DNA from: Larix kaempferi
Lineage: Eukaryota; Streptophyta; Pinopsida; Pinales; Pinaceae
Assembly: GCA_027924585.1 (NCBI GenBank)
Contig: BSBM01000321.1
Coordinates: forward strand, 1,935,001-1,999,000
DNA: 64,000 nucleotides
Direction: 5' to 3'
Position numbers and translations under genes: made by a program. The notes beneath the pieces were generated by a model. That model had not been told where the DNA came from. It saw only the letters and a program-made list of their open reading frames with translations, and made no database searches. The stretch's first letter is position 1, and every line of letters begins with the position of its first letter. Below are positions 46,915-59,009 of the stretch, piece after piece.

Positions 46915-49104
46915 CATCATACCAAAAAGCAAGCATGTACATTTTTTCATGGCCAATTTAATTGAACACATCATTTAAGGACATAAGTAAAACTGAAATA
47001 ACCTAGCTTACATCATAACCCAAAAAGTGTGTAAATTTTGCACACACCAAAAAGAATAGTGTAAATATTTTTCTCTTTTTGATTCTTTTTCTTACAGATA
47101 ACACCCAAAAAAAATTTCATACAAAAAAAAATGAAAAAATTTGGAAAAATTCGAAAACATGGGAAACTGTTTCAAAATTTTCTAGTCCGACATCGAAACT
47201 AACCCACAACTGACAGATCAAAGACTAAAGGTTCACAGCTTCTAGAAATTCAAGCTAAAAGGGGATGCTTCCTCTCATACATCGGCTGCACTACAAACAC
47301 ATATGGTAAATCATGAGTATTTCTTACTTATCTTTTATTCATACATGTACAAACCGTATCCTTTTGAATGATAGTAAGATGCATCATTCCTCAATTTTAA
47401 CTATCTTTTTAGATATTAAATGCACATTTGAACCAGTTTCTAACTAAACTGCTGGGTAGTGAAATGGTTTTGATTTCGGGACTTGAAGACTTTGACAGTT
47501 CGAACTATTTGATTCAGGTAGTTGAGACAGACCTTGATTCATGATGATCTATGATTTTGGCATTTTTCATAAGACTCAAGCTAAAGTAAACCTCATTGAA
47601 CCATTCCTACTTGGTCATTTCACCAAATTGGATAACCTCAGTCACATGGTATTACTTTACTGGTCGTCGACACATAATCCTGCTCCAGATAGCATACCCC
47701 CGGAGGGAACAACTGTAAGAGTGTGCACAACTAGCTCAGCCCTTGTTTTCAATATGGTTCTTTGCCTTGGCCTGACCTGTGCCCTTGAAAAATAGGCGTA
47801 CGCCCATGCAACACTCGTTCCCTCCTATGTATCATAGCATTCTTTATTCTTTTAAAAAAATTGAAAAAGCATAAAAATTAAAAAACAAAAAAATCCAAAA
47901 AGGGAGAGGCTTGAATCACTTTGTATTATAAACTTCAAAGAAAACATCAACAGTCAGTCCTTGTCGCCCTTGAACATGGCACATAATATTGTATCCGTTG
48001 TCAATACACCATCTGCATTTGCCTTAAGAAACTGTACCAATATTTTGAACAAATCTCCATCGATGGGTTATCATTCTCGTCACCAATGGAGCTTTCATTA
48101 ATGCATCTGGCATTAGCAGATTTCATTAAGGTCGGTTACTCAAAGTCCTATGTTTCCAAGTGTCCATTCTGTGTCATGTTATGTGTTCAAAGGAAGTTCA
48201 AACTGAGTCGGCCATTCCTCAAATATTCCTGACCAATCATGTCGTCCTTCCTTGTGTCAGTATACAGTGTTGGATCTTGCAGTTCTACCAAATTATATCA
48301 GACTATTGATCTTTTTTTCGTATCGGTTGATGTGGGATGCATCAATTCCCTCCTTCCGATGGATCTATCCCTATCGACATCAAATCATCATCTAGGACAT
48401 GGGTCTAGAAACCCACGAGTACCTTGGATCTTGCAGTCATTAGTGGAAGGTTTCCTCACAAATGATAGTGGGTATACATCAATGACTCCTGATTGTTTGA
48501 TTCTACAAGTGTTCAACTTCCGAACATCTATTCACATTTGCTAGTTTGTACTCAGTACCTTAGAGTTCATCATCATTATCGGTGGGTCTCTTCGCATCTA
48601 TTAACGGTATACATCAATGACCAGTAATCAAATGGTGTTTTATTATGCTCGACATCAGATCATCTATTGCATGATTTAAACTCGTACTATCGTCAGTTAG
48701 TATTAATGACCTTGGGAAAAACAGTTGTGTCACTCATCGATGCACTGCCCGAGCTGCACAAGATTAGACTTCCATGTCAGACGTTCGATGAAGACCTTGT
48801 TCTCGCACTCATTAAAGTGCATGCTTATATTTCTGAACAATTTACTTTTGACATGGATCCAATGTGTATTGTTCGTGTCCATGCTTGTTTACTGCTGAGC
48901 ATGGGTATGCCTGCCTCAGGAAGATATTATATATTTGAGAAATTGCTATGTTTTATAGGTGTGATCCTCAATCTTGCACCCGTGAGTTTTTCCTTTCCTC
49001 ATCCTTGCTTTGAACGATAAAGAGTATCAGTATACAGAGTATAAATTTCTGTAATGTATTTCGGCCCTTAGCTCTGCTTCATATCTCACACATTAGGGGG
49101 CATC
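46915..49104 (+). other. X right noncoding 3' region
   Basis: No gene. From about 47,690 it is the inverted counterpart of 42,886-41,464 and ends in the polypurine tract ATTAGGGGGCATC at 49092-49104. Confidence 0.55.
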
Positions 49105-49920
49105 TGTTAACAATCAAATTAACACCCTTAGTCATGTGACAAAAGAAGCATATTTTTACTATGCACCCGCAACATGAAGACAGAACACAAGTACATTCAG
49201 AGACAAATCATCTATGATCTAATCACTTCTCCCATAAATGGAAGGATTAGGTGAAGAAAGTAAGAACCTAAGGAGACCAAGTTCAGTAATTGAACCACCC
49301 AAAAAAGGTCCAAAACTAAGCTACACCAATCAAAAAGTGAAGAATGCATTAAAGTGCATTAATTGTGCTTAAAGTATGCTAAGTTGTGCAAAATAGCCTA
49401 AAAATTATGGAAAAGTGGGTTTTTGAGTGAAAATGATCTAAAATAATGAAAAAGAGCAATCCCATATTGAAAAGAGAAGCTTGAAGGCCCATTTCTCAAT
49501 GCTATATAAGAAAGGTATTTGGGGCATTGTAAGGTACACAAAGGAAGAGCAAAGGCATGCTAGAAAGATTCTGAAGGAGGAGGAAAAGCTCAATTTCTTC
49601 AAAAGCAAGGGTGGAGAAATGAAAGCTCATGGCAATGGAGGAGGGATTCACACCAAGATCCATGCTAAGGATGTACCTCTTCATTGTTTTGATATGAAAT
49701 GATTCAAGTTTGTTCCATTTGAATGTTTGAATGTTTCTTATCTTGTATGATTTAAATTTTCAAATGGCTTTAGATTTTAGCTTTGCTTATCATGTTTGAT
49801 AAATGAATGTAGATCTTATTGATAACTTGTGATAATCATTTTAATTTGTTGACATAGAGGCTCACCACTTCTTACTAAAATAGATAAAATAGAGTAGACA
49901 CATCCATACACTATTTGTTG
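49105..49920 (+). repeat. X right LTR (plus)
   Basis: Starts TGTTAACAATCAAATTAACAC after the polypurine tract and ends ACACTATTTGTTG, 6 bp short of the left LTR end. It contains CCCATAAATG near 49,231, in the position of the TATA-like box of E1 LTRs. The frame 49481-49702 has an inverted counterpart in the left LTR and is not considered a gene. Confidence 0.8.
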
Positions 49921-50687
49921 ACCGACTAGAGAGATCAAGGTATAAAATCCAACTCACCAAAGGCAAGTTTTGTTGCCAACTCAGAGCCGAGACACAAAAT
50001 AAACATGGATGCAATCCAACACAGAGGCAAAAGCTGGGAGGTCCTCCATATCACAAGTCAAGGTGTAAGTCAGGGTAAATATCAATAATGGGGAAGGATA
50101 AATGGATGGATGGAGACAAGTGAAAATGGTGCCTAAGCTAGCAAGTCAAAAAGACAAAAACGATCATGTCCACATTCCTAGGAAGTTAAAGACCAATGAG
50201 TATAAAACAAGAGTTTCCAAATGTCAGTAATACAATCATGCATTTAATCCATAACAACCAATTTCATTTTAACATATATATATTGTCAGATTATAATTAC
50301 CATATGCCAATTCAATGCTATCAAAATGACCTAAACAACAAGATAATAATACCAATGCGCATCATATATATACTGGGTCATATATCAATATCTGTAATCT
50401 GGACCAACTATACCCACTGAGAACATTGCATCTGGAACTCTGAACACTGCCATGTATCTGTATGGAATAAAAGGTCATATCGGTCATCAAATTTGAGGTC
50501 TTAAGGCTCAGCCTTGGCATAAGGTCTACTGAATGTCTGATATAAGGATGCTCTGATGTGTGAGTGATCATAAATAATGCTACTCATCATAGCTTATCTC
50601 ACTGAATATGTGCAAAGTAAAAGCTCGAAAAAGTGCATATATTTGCTATGTCCCCATGGTAGCCCAGCTACTATGGATGTGATAACA

Positions 50688-51020
50688 TCTGGCTCCAGTT
50701 GGGACAAGTGCTCTAAGGGAGAGAGTGCTTGAGAACCTCAGAATCTCTGGTCCTCAACACTAACTGCATCAATCTTCAATCCAACACTCGACTTGTTTTT
50801 CTTTCATCTTTATTTGTACCAATCTCTACACACAGAAAGCAAAATACCATGTGACGCATGTATGAGATAAAAAAAATAAAATAAAATAAACCGCATAAAT
50901 GAAATTCTAATCTAGAGCAGAAAATAAAGTGCATATAAAATAAAAGTACTAACTCATAAAATTTTAACGTTTTTTTATTTTTTATTTTTATTTTATTTTA
51001 TTAATGTGAATGTAGGAGAT
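50688..51020. other. Noncoding, A/T runs
   Basis: AAATAAAATAAAATAAA at about 50,869-50,888 and a T-rich run at 50,970-51,000. No gene. Confidence 0.5.
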
Positions 51021-51165
51021 GAGAAAGGATTAGGAAAGAGCGTACTCAACTCACTCAAAAGACTCATCAAAAAGGAAAAGCACTCAAAAGAAACTCAAAA
51101 GACTCATAAAAAAGGAAAATCACTCAAAATAAACTCAAAAGACTCACGATACTCAACACTAAAAA
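51021..51165. repeat. 40-bp tandem repeat, 3 copies
   Basis: CTCAAAAGACTCA recurs so that GACTCA lies at 51,061, 51,101 and 51,141 (exact 40-bp period), with AAAAAGGAAAAKCACTCAAAA in each unit. Confidence 0.85.
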
Positions 51166-51249
51166 AAAACAAAAAAGGCACTCAAATTCTACTGCTCAAG
51201 TGAACTTATTCAAAGACCTACCTACTCTAAACAGGCAAGAGGAGTCCTA

Positions 51250-54215
51250 GCTCAAGTCAAGTTAGGGATATAATCCCTTAACTCTCTCTGATTTATAGGT
51301 AGCATGATCTGCTGCCCAGTCCCAGTAGTGAGGAAACACATATCATCAATGCAATGCTCGACAGTTAGCAGTCCAGCCCAAATATCGCTAGATCCCCTGG
51401 ATCGTATGTAAAATAAATCACTAGGCATAACAACCCTATCACCGCATGAAAATCTACGGCGATTCACAGACTCGGGGATGGATTCAAAATTGAGAATTGG
51501 AATGGGATGGATATCAGAGTTGCATTACGGTTGGTGTGTCACTATCCTCGAGTTCCTATTGAGAGGAACTGCATCAAACCTGGTAGGTCCACCTTCTAAA
51601 GGAATGGCTACCCTACCAATAAGGAATTCCTGAATCACTCTTCTCCTTGGATTTTCATCTCTCAGTTTCTCACTCTGTGGGTGAATGATATACTTAGGAG
51701 TTTCTCCCACAGTCCAAAAGTCTCTGATGACAACCTCATCTTCCTCGTCTTCCAATGGAGATGGTACGTTTTGGTTTTCAATACTCCTACTACTACCTTC
51801 TCCAGTAGGGATGGGAAAAACCATATCTTCTAAAATGGCTAGGTGGTTGGTGGGAAGTGATGAATGACTCGAAACCATACTAGAAGCATTCTGAGCCCCC
51901 TTGTTTAAAGATGTTGGTGAAGGAATAGGAAGGTGAGATGAATCAATAGAGTGCATACTCTCTTCACCAATAGGTAACTCACAGGGAAAAAGAAAACTAG
52001 GGATGTACCTAAGTAACGGATAACGTAAAGACAACTCATCTTCATTGGTTGCAATGTTGGCATGAGGCTCCTCCTGAAAAATAGCTAGGTTGTTCAATGA
52101 AAAATCCCCTTCAGGAGCATCATGTATCAAGGGATGTTCTTGCCAAATCATGGATTTGTCATTCACTTGCCTCAAAATACCATATTCCGAGGACATGTGA
52201 GATAAATGATCAGAAATATCATGAAAATGATATTCATTTGGTTCTTCATTGTTCCCAAAAATAGGGGAAGGATGTGTTCCTTAAATGTTGTTTGTCCCAT
52301 GAATAATTGGATCAATCTCTTTCCTTTCTCTTTCCATATTATGATCAACCAATGTAATCCATTCATTAACCGTCCTAGGTATATCCTCACCCCTTCTTGT
52401 TTGATCTAAATAAGTCTCAGAGTTGTTTGTTTCAATGATGGGCTCAAGTTGATCCATTTGTGGGTCCACATCACTAAGTTGGTTTAAAGCTCTAATTTCT
52501 TTCGACACTTATCCATGATGCATTTCCATATTTATCTCTCTAGCAAAAATAGCTCTATCCCTTTCTTCCTTGGAAGAACTACCATCTCCAAAAGATCTCC
52601 AAATCTCTTCTCTTCCTATACTATGATCCTCACTATGGCTACCCATGACCTTAAAGATGCCCTCAAGAAATAATTCTCCCTCACCATATGTGTTCCTTAC
52701 ACCATCCTCATAACTTTCAAGGTGACCATCGTAAAATGGATCCCGATATATCCTAACTAGAGACCCATTAGAGTTAGGAATAGTAGCGTATGACAAGTCC
52801 ATTTGAAGATGTCCCCCTAGTCCAATAGATCACTTTCTAAACAAAAGCATTCTGTAGACTAGGGGTAGATCTATCACTAATATGTCCATTAGCATGGATA
52901 TATCAGGGCATGAAAATAGGTCAGCTCTCAAGTTCTTAATTAATCCAAAGACTTGAACTGGTCTTAAGTCAATTCCACACACATTCTCGTAAGGCCTAGT
53001 TATTTTTAACCCCATGGCTTCCATGACTTGCAAAGGCATGACGTTCATGGAAGCTCCAGAATCTAGCATACAGTTATGAAGAAGGGTGTCACCTATGTGA
53101 AGTGTAAGATAAAAGGGCCGATGACCACCATTCTTCCTCTCATACAGTGCTATCTGGATATTGATGGGAGGATCTTCTTCGTCTTCAACCATAGCACTAG
53201 GTGCCAAGTCTGGGAGAAGTTGACCCTCACCATAACTAGTGGTAGCTTCAAGGATACTCTCGAAAAATTCTACCACTTGTTCTTTAATGGATGGTATTTT
53301 CATAAGTTTAGTGAGTGGGATGTTGTGCATAACTTTATTCAATTCTTTCTCAATGTTAATGTCTAAATCATACTCCGGGAGAGGAATTGGCTCACTCACT
53401 GGGCTAGGCAGCTCACTATTCTTTTTTCAATGAAAGGGGTAGCTAGGATTTTGGCCATCATTTCTTCTTTGATAGACTCTAATAGGAGCTTGGCCACTAC
53501 TTTCAGGTTGTTCATTGGCATAAACGAAAAATCTAGAACTAGGACTCTCTTCAGACTCTTATTCTTGGTTGATCAAAATTCTTCCAAAGTCTTTTTCAAA
53601 ATCCAAGTTATAGACCCAATTAATGTTCTTAGGAGAATCTTGAGTATCCTCACTGTGAGTGGGATATTCATTATCTTCCTCTTTTTCTTCTTCTGACTAG
53701 TTTATTCCAGGAGGTTCATGAGACGTTTGGCTCACATGATTTCTTCTATTATTCTCATTATTAGGCCTCTTTTGAGGGTTCCAATAAGGTTTTGTTCCAT
53801 AAGGTTGCCTATACCTTTCTGCATCTTTAATTTTAGCTAGATCCCTAGTTAGGAGAGTCAAATTTTTCATCATTTCTTTCATGCTCTCCATTATATTGTT
53901 GGGATATTTCACTGGTTTTTTTCCCTTCTTGGCTTTGAACTCATATCTAGAGGACGAAGCACTAATTGAATCAAAGATGTTTTTCTTCCCCATAGAGGCA
54001 GCATTTGCTTCAACCCTTCTAACATTCTCTTGAGCGAATTTTAAGTATTTAGGGTCTTTGTCTTTGAGATGGTATCCTAAGTAACCTTCAAATGAATTGA
54101 GTTAGTGAATCAACACAGCTTGTTCTTTAGGCCTAATATCATCAGGGATATTGGACACTATCTTGTCAAAATGGATGTTGAATTCATGGACAGATTAATT
54201 TTTTCTTCTTCTTAA
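51250..54215 (-). pseudogene. Gypsy gag-protease polyprotein, decayed
   Basis: A single minus-strand frame can be followed for almost 3 kb, broken by about eight stops and one local shift (near 52,172-52,390). In order it has: a gag core (EFNIHFDKIVSNIPDDIRPK, FEGYLGYHLKDKDPKYLKFA) near 54,200-54,010; a basic gag tail to 53,697; and a retropepsin at about 53,140-52,830 with YLTLHIGDTLLHNCMLDSGA (active site DSG), VCGIDLRPVQVFGLIKNL and IDLPLVYRMLLFRK. A stop follows where Trp of the usual KW occurs, then MDLSYATIPNSNGSLVRIYR and a Ser/Glu-rich linker to 51,250. The style is Athila/Tat-type gypsy. RT should follow leftwards but is absent. Gag sequence starts abruptly at 54,215, next to unrelated DNA. 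Confidence 0.78.
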
Positions 54216-55886
54216 CTTCAAAGAGTTGGTTCAAAAGAAAACGTCCAACCAACTAGGGAAGGAAATTGCACCACAACCATTCCTAGGTCAAGGCTCTTCT
54301 ACGGAGCCATAGACATCTTAGGGTTTCCATTCAGTCTCAGTAACCCACCTTACTGCTGACCCAATAGAGATTTTATGCCTTCATCAATATCACTACACCT
54401 TCACACACCGCAAACCTTCACACACACATCAACTCTTCATATGCACAAGGATGACACTCCTCCTCCTATGAAAACCAGTGGTTCCCTCTAGGAACTCTAT
54501 AGGTGGCTTTCTTGACTGCAGGATATGATAGACCCACAATACCCACTCACTACACAAGGATGATACCCCTTTTCTACTACACAGCTCCTCGGGCCTATCC
54601 ATCCCTTCTAGTGTTCTTTAGTGTGAGCGTAGAAAGATTACCAATGCCTGTACAGTCCTCCTGAGTACCCTTTCTTCACTTTGCCTCTTAATGTGCAACA
54701 CCAAATTGCATATGTGTAAGCTGACAACCCAAGAAGGATAAGCAAACTCATCAGTATTGTTGCTCTAATATTGTAACCATATTTCATAACATTCACTATC
54801 AAGTATTGAAACACCAGGAACGCGTCCATTCCCTTAGGGTGTAGTCAATATTGACAACCCTATCATAACTCAGTACCCGAAAGGTATGCATCCCTTTCCG
54901 ATGTGAGTCATGTAGGTCCTAGTCACACTCAAGCAGTCTGGAATGATAATGAAATAATAAAACATGTTCTGCATATTAACTCTAGTAACCAGACATGCAT
55001 ATTCTTTAGCTAGTTACAGAATACTCAAACATTTTGCAGATGTATCTTTTCTACATTTGCGAAGAATGGGGGATCCCTTCTCTGATTCAACAGTCCTTCG
55101 ATTTTCCACCCCAATATTTTCACGTTCCATAACACACACATGCCTTCTTGGCATAATTTTACCATCTCACTCACATGGTTTTCCAACATGTAGTGCAGCT
55201 GAGATATTATCAAAATTTACAATGGCGTTTCACCCGAAACCCATTTCCAAAGCATGGGATCCTTCCCATGGATTTTGGCTTCTGCAGGCCATCACACATG
55301 GTCTTCCTAGCAAGGTGTCTTCTTGACACACTCCTCAAACAACCAAACAATCAGTGGTATTAATAATTAAATTCAAACATGAATTTACAATTCCATCTCC
55401 TATAGAAATTGATTGGTTTAACCATGATACCATCCTCATATCGTTTGGCTCTTGTAAGTGGTATCACTCTGTCCATTATGGTTTTACACTTGCTATCATG
55501 ACATGAAAATCCACCTACAACACGTCCTCTTGACACAATTCGAGAGAATCCAAACAACCATTAGTAATTATTAGCAAAATTTTCAACCTGAAATTTTTAC
55601 AAATTTGTTCCATGCATAAGTTAAATTTCACAACCATGAGAACCTTCTCATAATATTTGGCTTCTGCACATGGTAGATCTCGGTCTTTATTATGGAGTTA
55701 TCCTCATTTCCATACTCGAGACATTTCTACCTGAAATCTGAAACTTTCAATCAGCCAAACACGTTGTGAGTTGTGAGTATCTATGCAAATAATCTTCTCA
55801 TTGCTACAACAGCCACTGAAATGATCTCAGAATTATAACACTCAATAATTCAAACACTTTCAGCTGTTAACATTTGAAATGCAACG

Positions 55887-55936
<50 letters not shown>

Positions 55937-57834
55937 TTATGATAATAAAATTGCAAGACACAGTCTCATTATTCCTGCAATTTAAATAAAAAATCCAATC
56001 TTCATTACTTCACAGCCATATTCTTTTTATGCAACTCTGTCCTTTCAACAGAGCACTCGATAGACCATCAAACATGACTACCTTCTTCATGCAATTCTTC
56101 TCCTGCATTCATAGCAGCTCATGAAATGGTCTCAAAATGATCATTAATTCATCATTTCATCTATTGTTTAATTTTCCATGAACATACACCACAACCATGC
56201 CTTCACAGAATGCATCACATTATGTGCACCCATACTCACGCATGCACCTTTACAAGATTTGCACAAACTTTTCAGGTGCATTCACTCAATGCATATCCAC
56301 AATATTTACAAAATATTTTAAGGCATATCCGCTCAGTGTCACCTTGCATTGATTCGTGCATACTATACTATCATGTCATGCATTCCATCATTCCAAACAC
56401 ATTATGGCCTAACTAGGGCTATCTCATATAGCATGCACTACCATATCAATACCATAACAAGACTATAAGTCCTTACCTTCTTTGGTTATTAAACTCATAA
56501 CCAACATATACAAATGGCATGATATATGAATGCATTCTAACAATTAAACAGTCACATGGTAGAAGGTTCATTTTCCTTACTACCTTATACCTCACCATAC
56601 CATGGTGGTATGACATTAACATGGATGCATTCAACTTTACATGCATACCATTTTATGTTTATTAAATAAGGTTCAAGGGATTCTTACCCAATCCCCTTTC
56701 AACACTTAAACAATTTGCATGAATAACCATTACCTGCATGGCTCTCATTAACATCTCTTGATGTTACTTGATTAGTTGGCCTCTTACCAAGGATACATAG
56801 TCCTTTTTCCAACCTTTTGATCATGAATCATTACTCCACCCTTCCCTCTCAAGGTTTGCTGGTCATATGCTGTGACTTCTTTGCATTTTCAATCATGCTT
56901 CTATGGTCTGATTCCTACAACCATTATCAACAACATTAACTGTCATCAACCATAGTTAATACCATTAATGGGATACTGCATGTGTAACTTCACTACCTTT
57001 ACCCATATGCAACATCATGCTCATGCATAAGCAATTCACATGCACTATGCAATGACTCTTTAATCACGCCCACTAATTCATATGCATTTAATCTACTACT
57101 CTCTTTCATTTCTAGCATTCCTATGCCATAATTTTCTGTATATAAAACTCATAGAATATAAATACAATAGAAAGAGAGAAGTTAAGGAATTATCCCTTTC
57201 CAATCCCTCATCATAACATGGAATTCCTCTTCCACATCATAGCTGATCCAATTTCATGTCCTCTCTACCAAGCATACAAGCAATTATTAGCTATGATCTT
57301 CTCTCCAAGTAGAAATTCAATACATATACTCATGTATAACATTCTTACTTGCTACTTTTCAAGCATGTAATTCCTATGCTATAAACATAAATAGTTTACG
57401 GTGAGGAATTTCCCTCTTTATCAGCATGGCCTTACTGCTCCAATTTCTTTCAACTATGATAATTCATTTCCTTTCTCATGGAAACATTTGCCACAATTCT
57501 AAACCACACAATTGATTCACACAAGGAAATGCCTCATTATATTCTCAGAATTACACAAAATAATTTCCATGCATTATGGAGACAATCCATATTGACAATT
57601 TCTGTCAGCCACAGAATTATCTCACAATCAATGACTGCCTCCAGGGGACGACGGGGGTCAAGGGGGCTTGCCCCCATTTTTTTTTGTAAATCTTCCAATT
57701 TCGCGCAATCTAGCATAAGTTCCATGGCATTTTTCAATTTCGGGCACCTGAAAAATCCCCCTTGAAAACTGCTCAAATTTCCTGTTTCAACGGACTTATC
57801 TAATTTCCTCCAACCTATTTCGGAGCAACTTCCA
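54216..57834. other. Noncoding pyrimidine-rich tract
   Basis: 3.6 kb without a supported gene. Rich in C and T on the plus strand, with many CAT/ATGCAT steps. A pure (AT)23 microsatellite lies at 55889-55934. It may be the leader of the element whose LTR starts at 58429, or an older unrelated repeat. Confidence 0.45.
55889..55934. repeat. (AT)23 microsatellite
   Basis: An uninterrupted AT dinucleotide run of about 46 bp. Confidence 0.95.
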
Positions 57835-58260
57835 GCTTTACGCCGATCGATGCAACTCACTATCTTGCGCCAACCGTTTCGGCGCAACTTATGATCTTGC
57901 GCTGACCATTTCAGCGGAATTGGCCTTTTGTCGCCGATCAACGCAACTCACAATCTTGCGCCGACCGTTTTGGAGCAACTCACAATTTATCATCGATCAA
58001 CGCAACTTACCATCTTACGCCGACCGTTTCGGAGCAACTTGCGATTTATCGCCGATCGACGCAACTTACCGTCTTGCGGCGACCATTTCAAAGCAACTCA
58101 CGATTTGTCGTTGATCGGCGCAACTTACTATCTTGCGCTGACCGTTTCGGAGCAACTCGCGATCTTGCGCTAACCATTTCGGAGTAACTCACGATCTTGT
58201 GCCGACAGTTTTGGAGCAACTCTCAATTCGTCGCTGACCGTTTCGGTGGACTTTCCCAAT
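57835..58260. repeat. CpG-rich 59-bp higher-order tandem repeat
   Basis: The core GCCGATCRACGCAACTYAC places GATC at 57,936, 57,995, 58,054 and 58,113 (exact 59-bp period). An earlier copy at 57,845 is offset by 91 bp (59+32). Each unit alternates with GCCGACCGTTTCGGAGCAACT, so the basic subunit is about 28-32 bp. CpG content is far above the surroundings. Frames stay open in different registers, but 59 is not a multiple of three, so coding use is unlikely. Confidence 0.9.
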
Positions 58261-58413
58261 TTCTCGCTAACACAGACTTAGACAAATTTCAAAAACACTT
58301 AGAAAAATTTGAAATTTTTATTTCTTTCTCTGATGACCAGTGTTGGGAAGGAAACAAGCTTACCTATGCAAACTGTTAGATGTATCCCATGTAGGCCCAA
58401 TGTTGTAATCTAC

Positions 58414-58425
58414 GCTCTGATACCA
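58414..58425 (-). promoter_or_regulatory. Initiator-Met type primer-binding site
   Basis: On the minus strand TGGTATCAGAGC lies three bases after an LTR end (GTGACA|GAT|TGGTATCAGAGC). This is the standard primer-binding site complementary to plant initiator tRNA-Met. Confidence 0.85.
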
Positions 58426-58428
58426 ATC

Positions 58429-58967
58429 TGTCACGTCCACTCGCATCGATCCAACGCAAGGAAGGGAACATGACTACAGATCTTGGGATTTTACATAAAC
58501 TCATCCCCATTCATTAGATTCATACAAATAAAAGCATATGTGTGTGCAGATCTAACATACATAGTGGAAGTAACATTCTTCTACACACATATATCATGCA
58601 ATTTCCAGCATATTGATAACATTCATCAAATAATTAAAACCCTACAAAAGTGAAGCACATAAATAAAATACTTATCTTCATGGTGAAATTGTCCCAAGCA
58701 ACTAGCTATGTCATTGCAACGTTCCACCCAACCATAGGCCAGTTGTGTTCATCAATCTCTCAACACAACTGCCACCTTCGAGCTGGGCATGATTTCTACA
58801 AGGAAAAGGGGACTCTCAAGCTCAGCACAACCCAAGCAAACATCACATCTAAGCCAAGCCAGTCCACAATTGGGTTTATCAGGCTAAATCTGAACCCTCT
58901 TCATTTCTGGATACTTGCACTCAAGCTCAAGCCAAAACAATGGATACCCATAACCCATACCCCAACA
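58429..58967 (-). repeat. LTR (minus) next to the Met-type site
   Basis: On the minus strand it likely runs TGTTGGGGTATGGGTT ... GAGTGGACGTGACA, 539 bp. The primer-binding site fixes the inner end; the outer end is inferred from TGTTGGGG. No second copy lies in the window, so the element's 3' half is missing or rearranged. Confidence 0.6.
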
Positions 58968-59009
58968 TACTCTTTCTACACACAGCAAATACAATCATTG
59001 GGCATGGAT

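Larger units (their letters stand above)
40640..49920. mobile_element. X: Tat-like insertion with inverted LTRs
   Basis: A 9.28-kb insertion in host R. Its left part (40640 to about 46,690) is a minus-strand element 3' half: 3' LTR 40640-41463, polypurine tract, noncoding 3' region, protease fragment, gag and start of leader. Its right part (about 46,690-49920) is a plus-strand 3' half: RNase H end, noncoding 3' region, polypurine tract, 3' LTR 49105-49920. The outer 2.24 kb (40640-42886 and 47690-49920) are inverted copies, roughly 8% different in a 180-bp sample. Host R reads straight across it (CATCGGGGCA|X|ACCGACTAG) with no duplication, and the right end lacks the terminal TTATCA present on the left. 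Confidence 0.75.
32856..50687 (-). mobile_element. Host copy of long repeat R, split by two insertions
   Basis: One minus-strand copy of repeat R is present in three collinear pieces: 49921-50687, 39679-40639 and 32856-35166. Its outer ends are TGTTATCAC on the plus strand at 32856 and GTGATAACA at 50687. Removing insertion A (35167-39673 plus a 5-bp duplication) and insertion X (40640-49920) leaves about 4.04 kb that aligns end to end with A. TG...CA ends and a perfect 9-bp terminal inverted repeat suggest a very long solo LTR. Flanking 5-mers (GAACT, TCTGG) do not match. No protein-coding frame is convincing. Confidence 0.75.

Noticed and set aside
57928-58173. 81-codon plus-strand ORF
   Set aside because: It is made entirely of the 59-bp array, whose period is not a multiple of three; it is open by chance of base composition.
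57835-58260. CRISPR-like array
   Set aside because: Units are contiguous with no unique spacers, in a plant nuclear context; it is a minisatellite.
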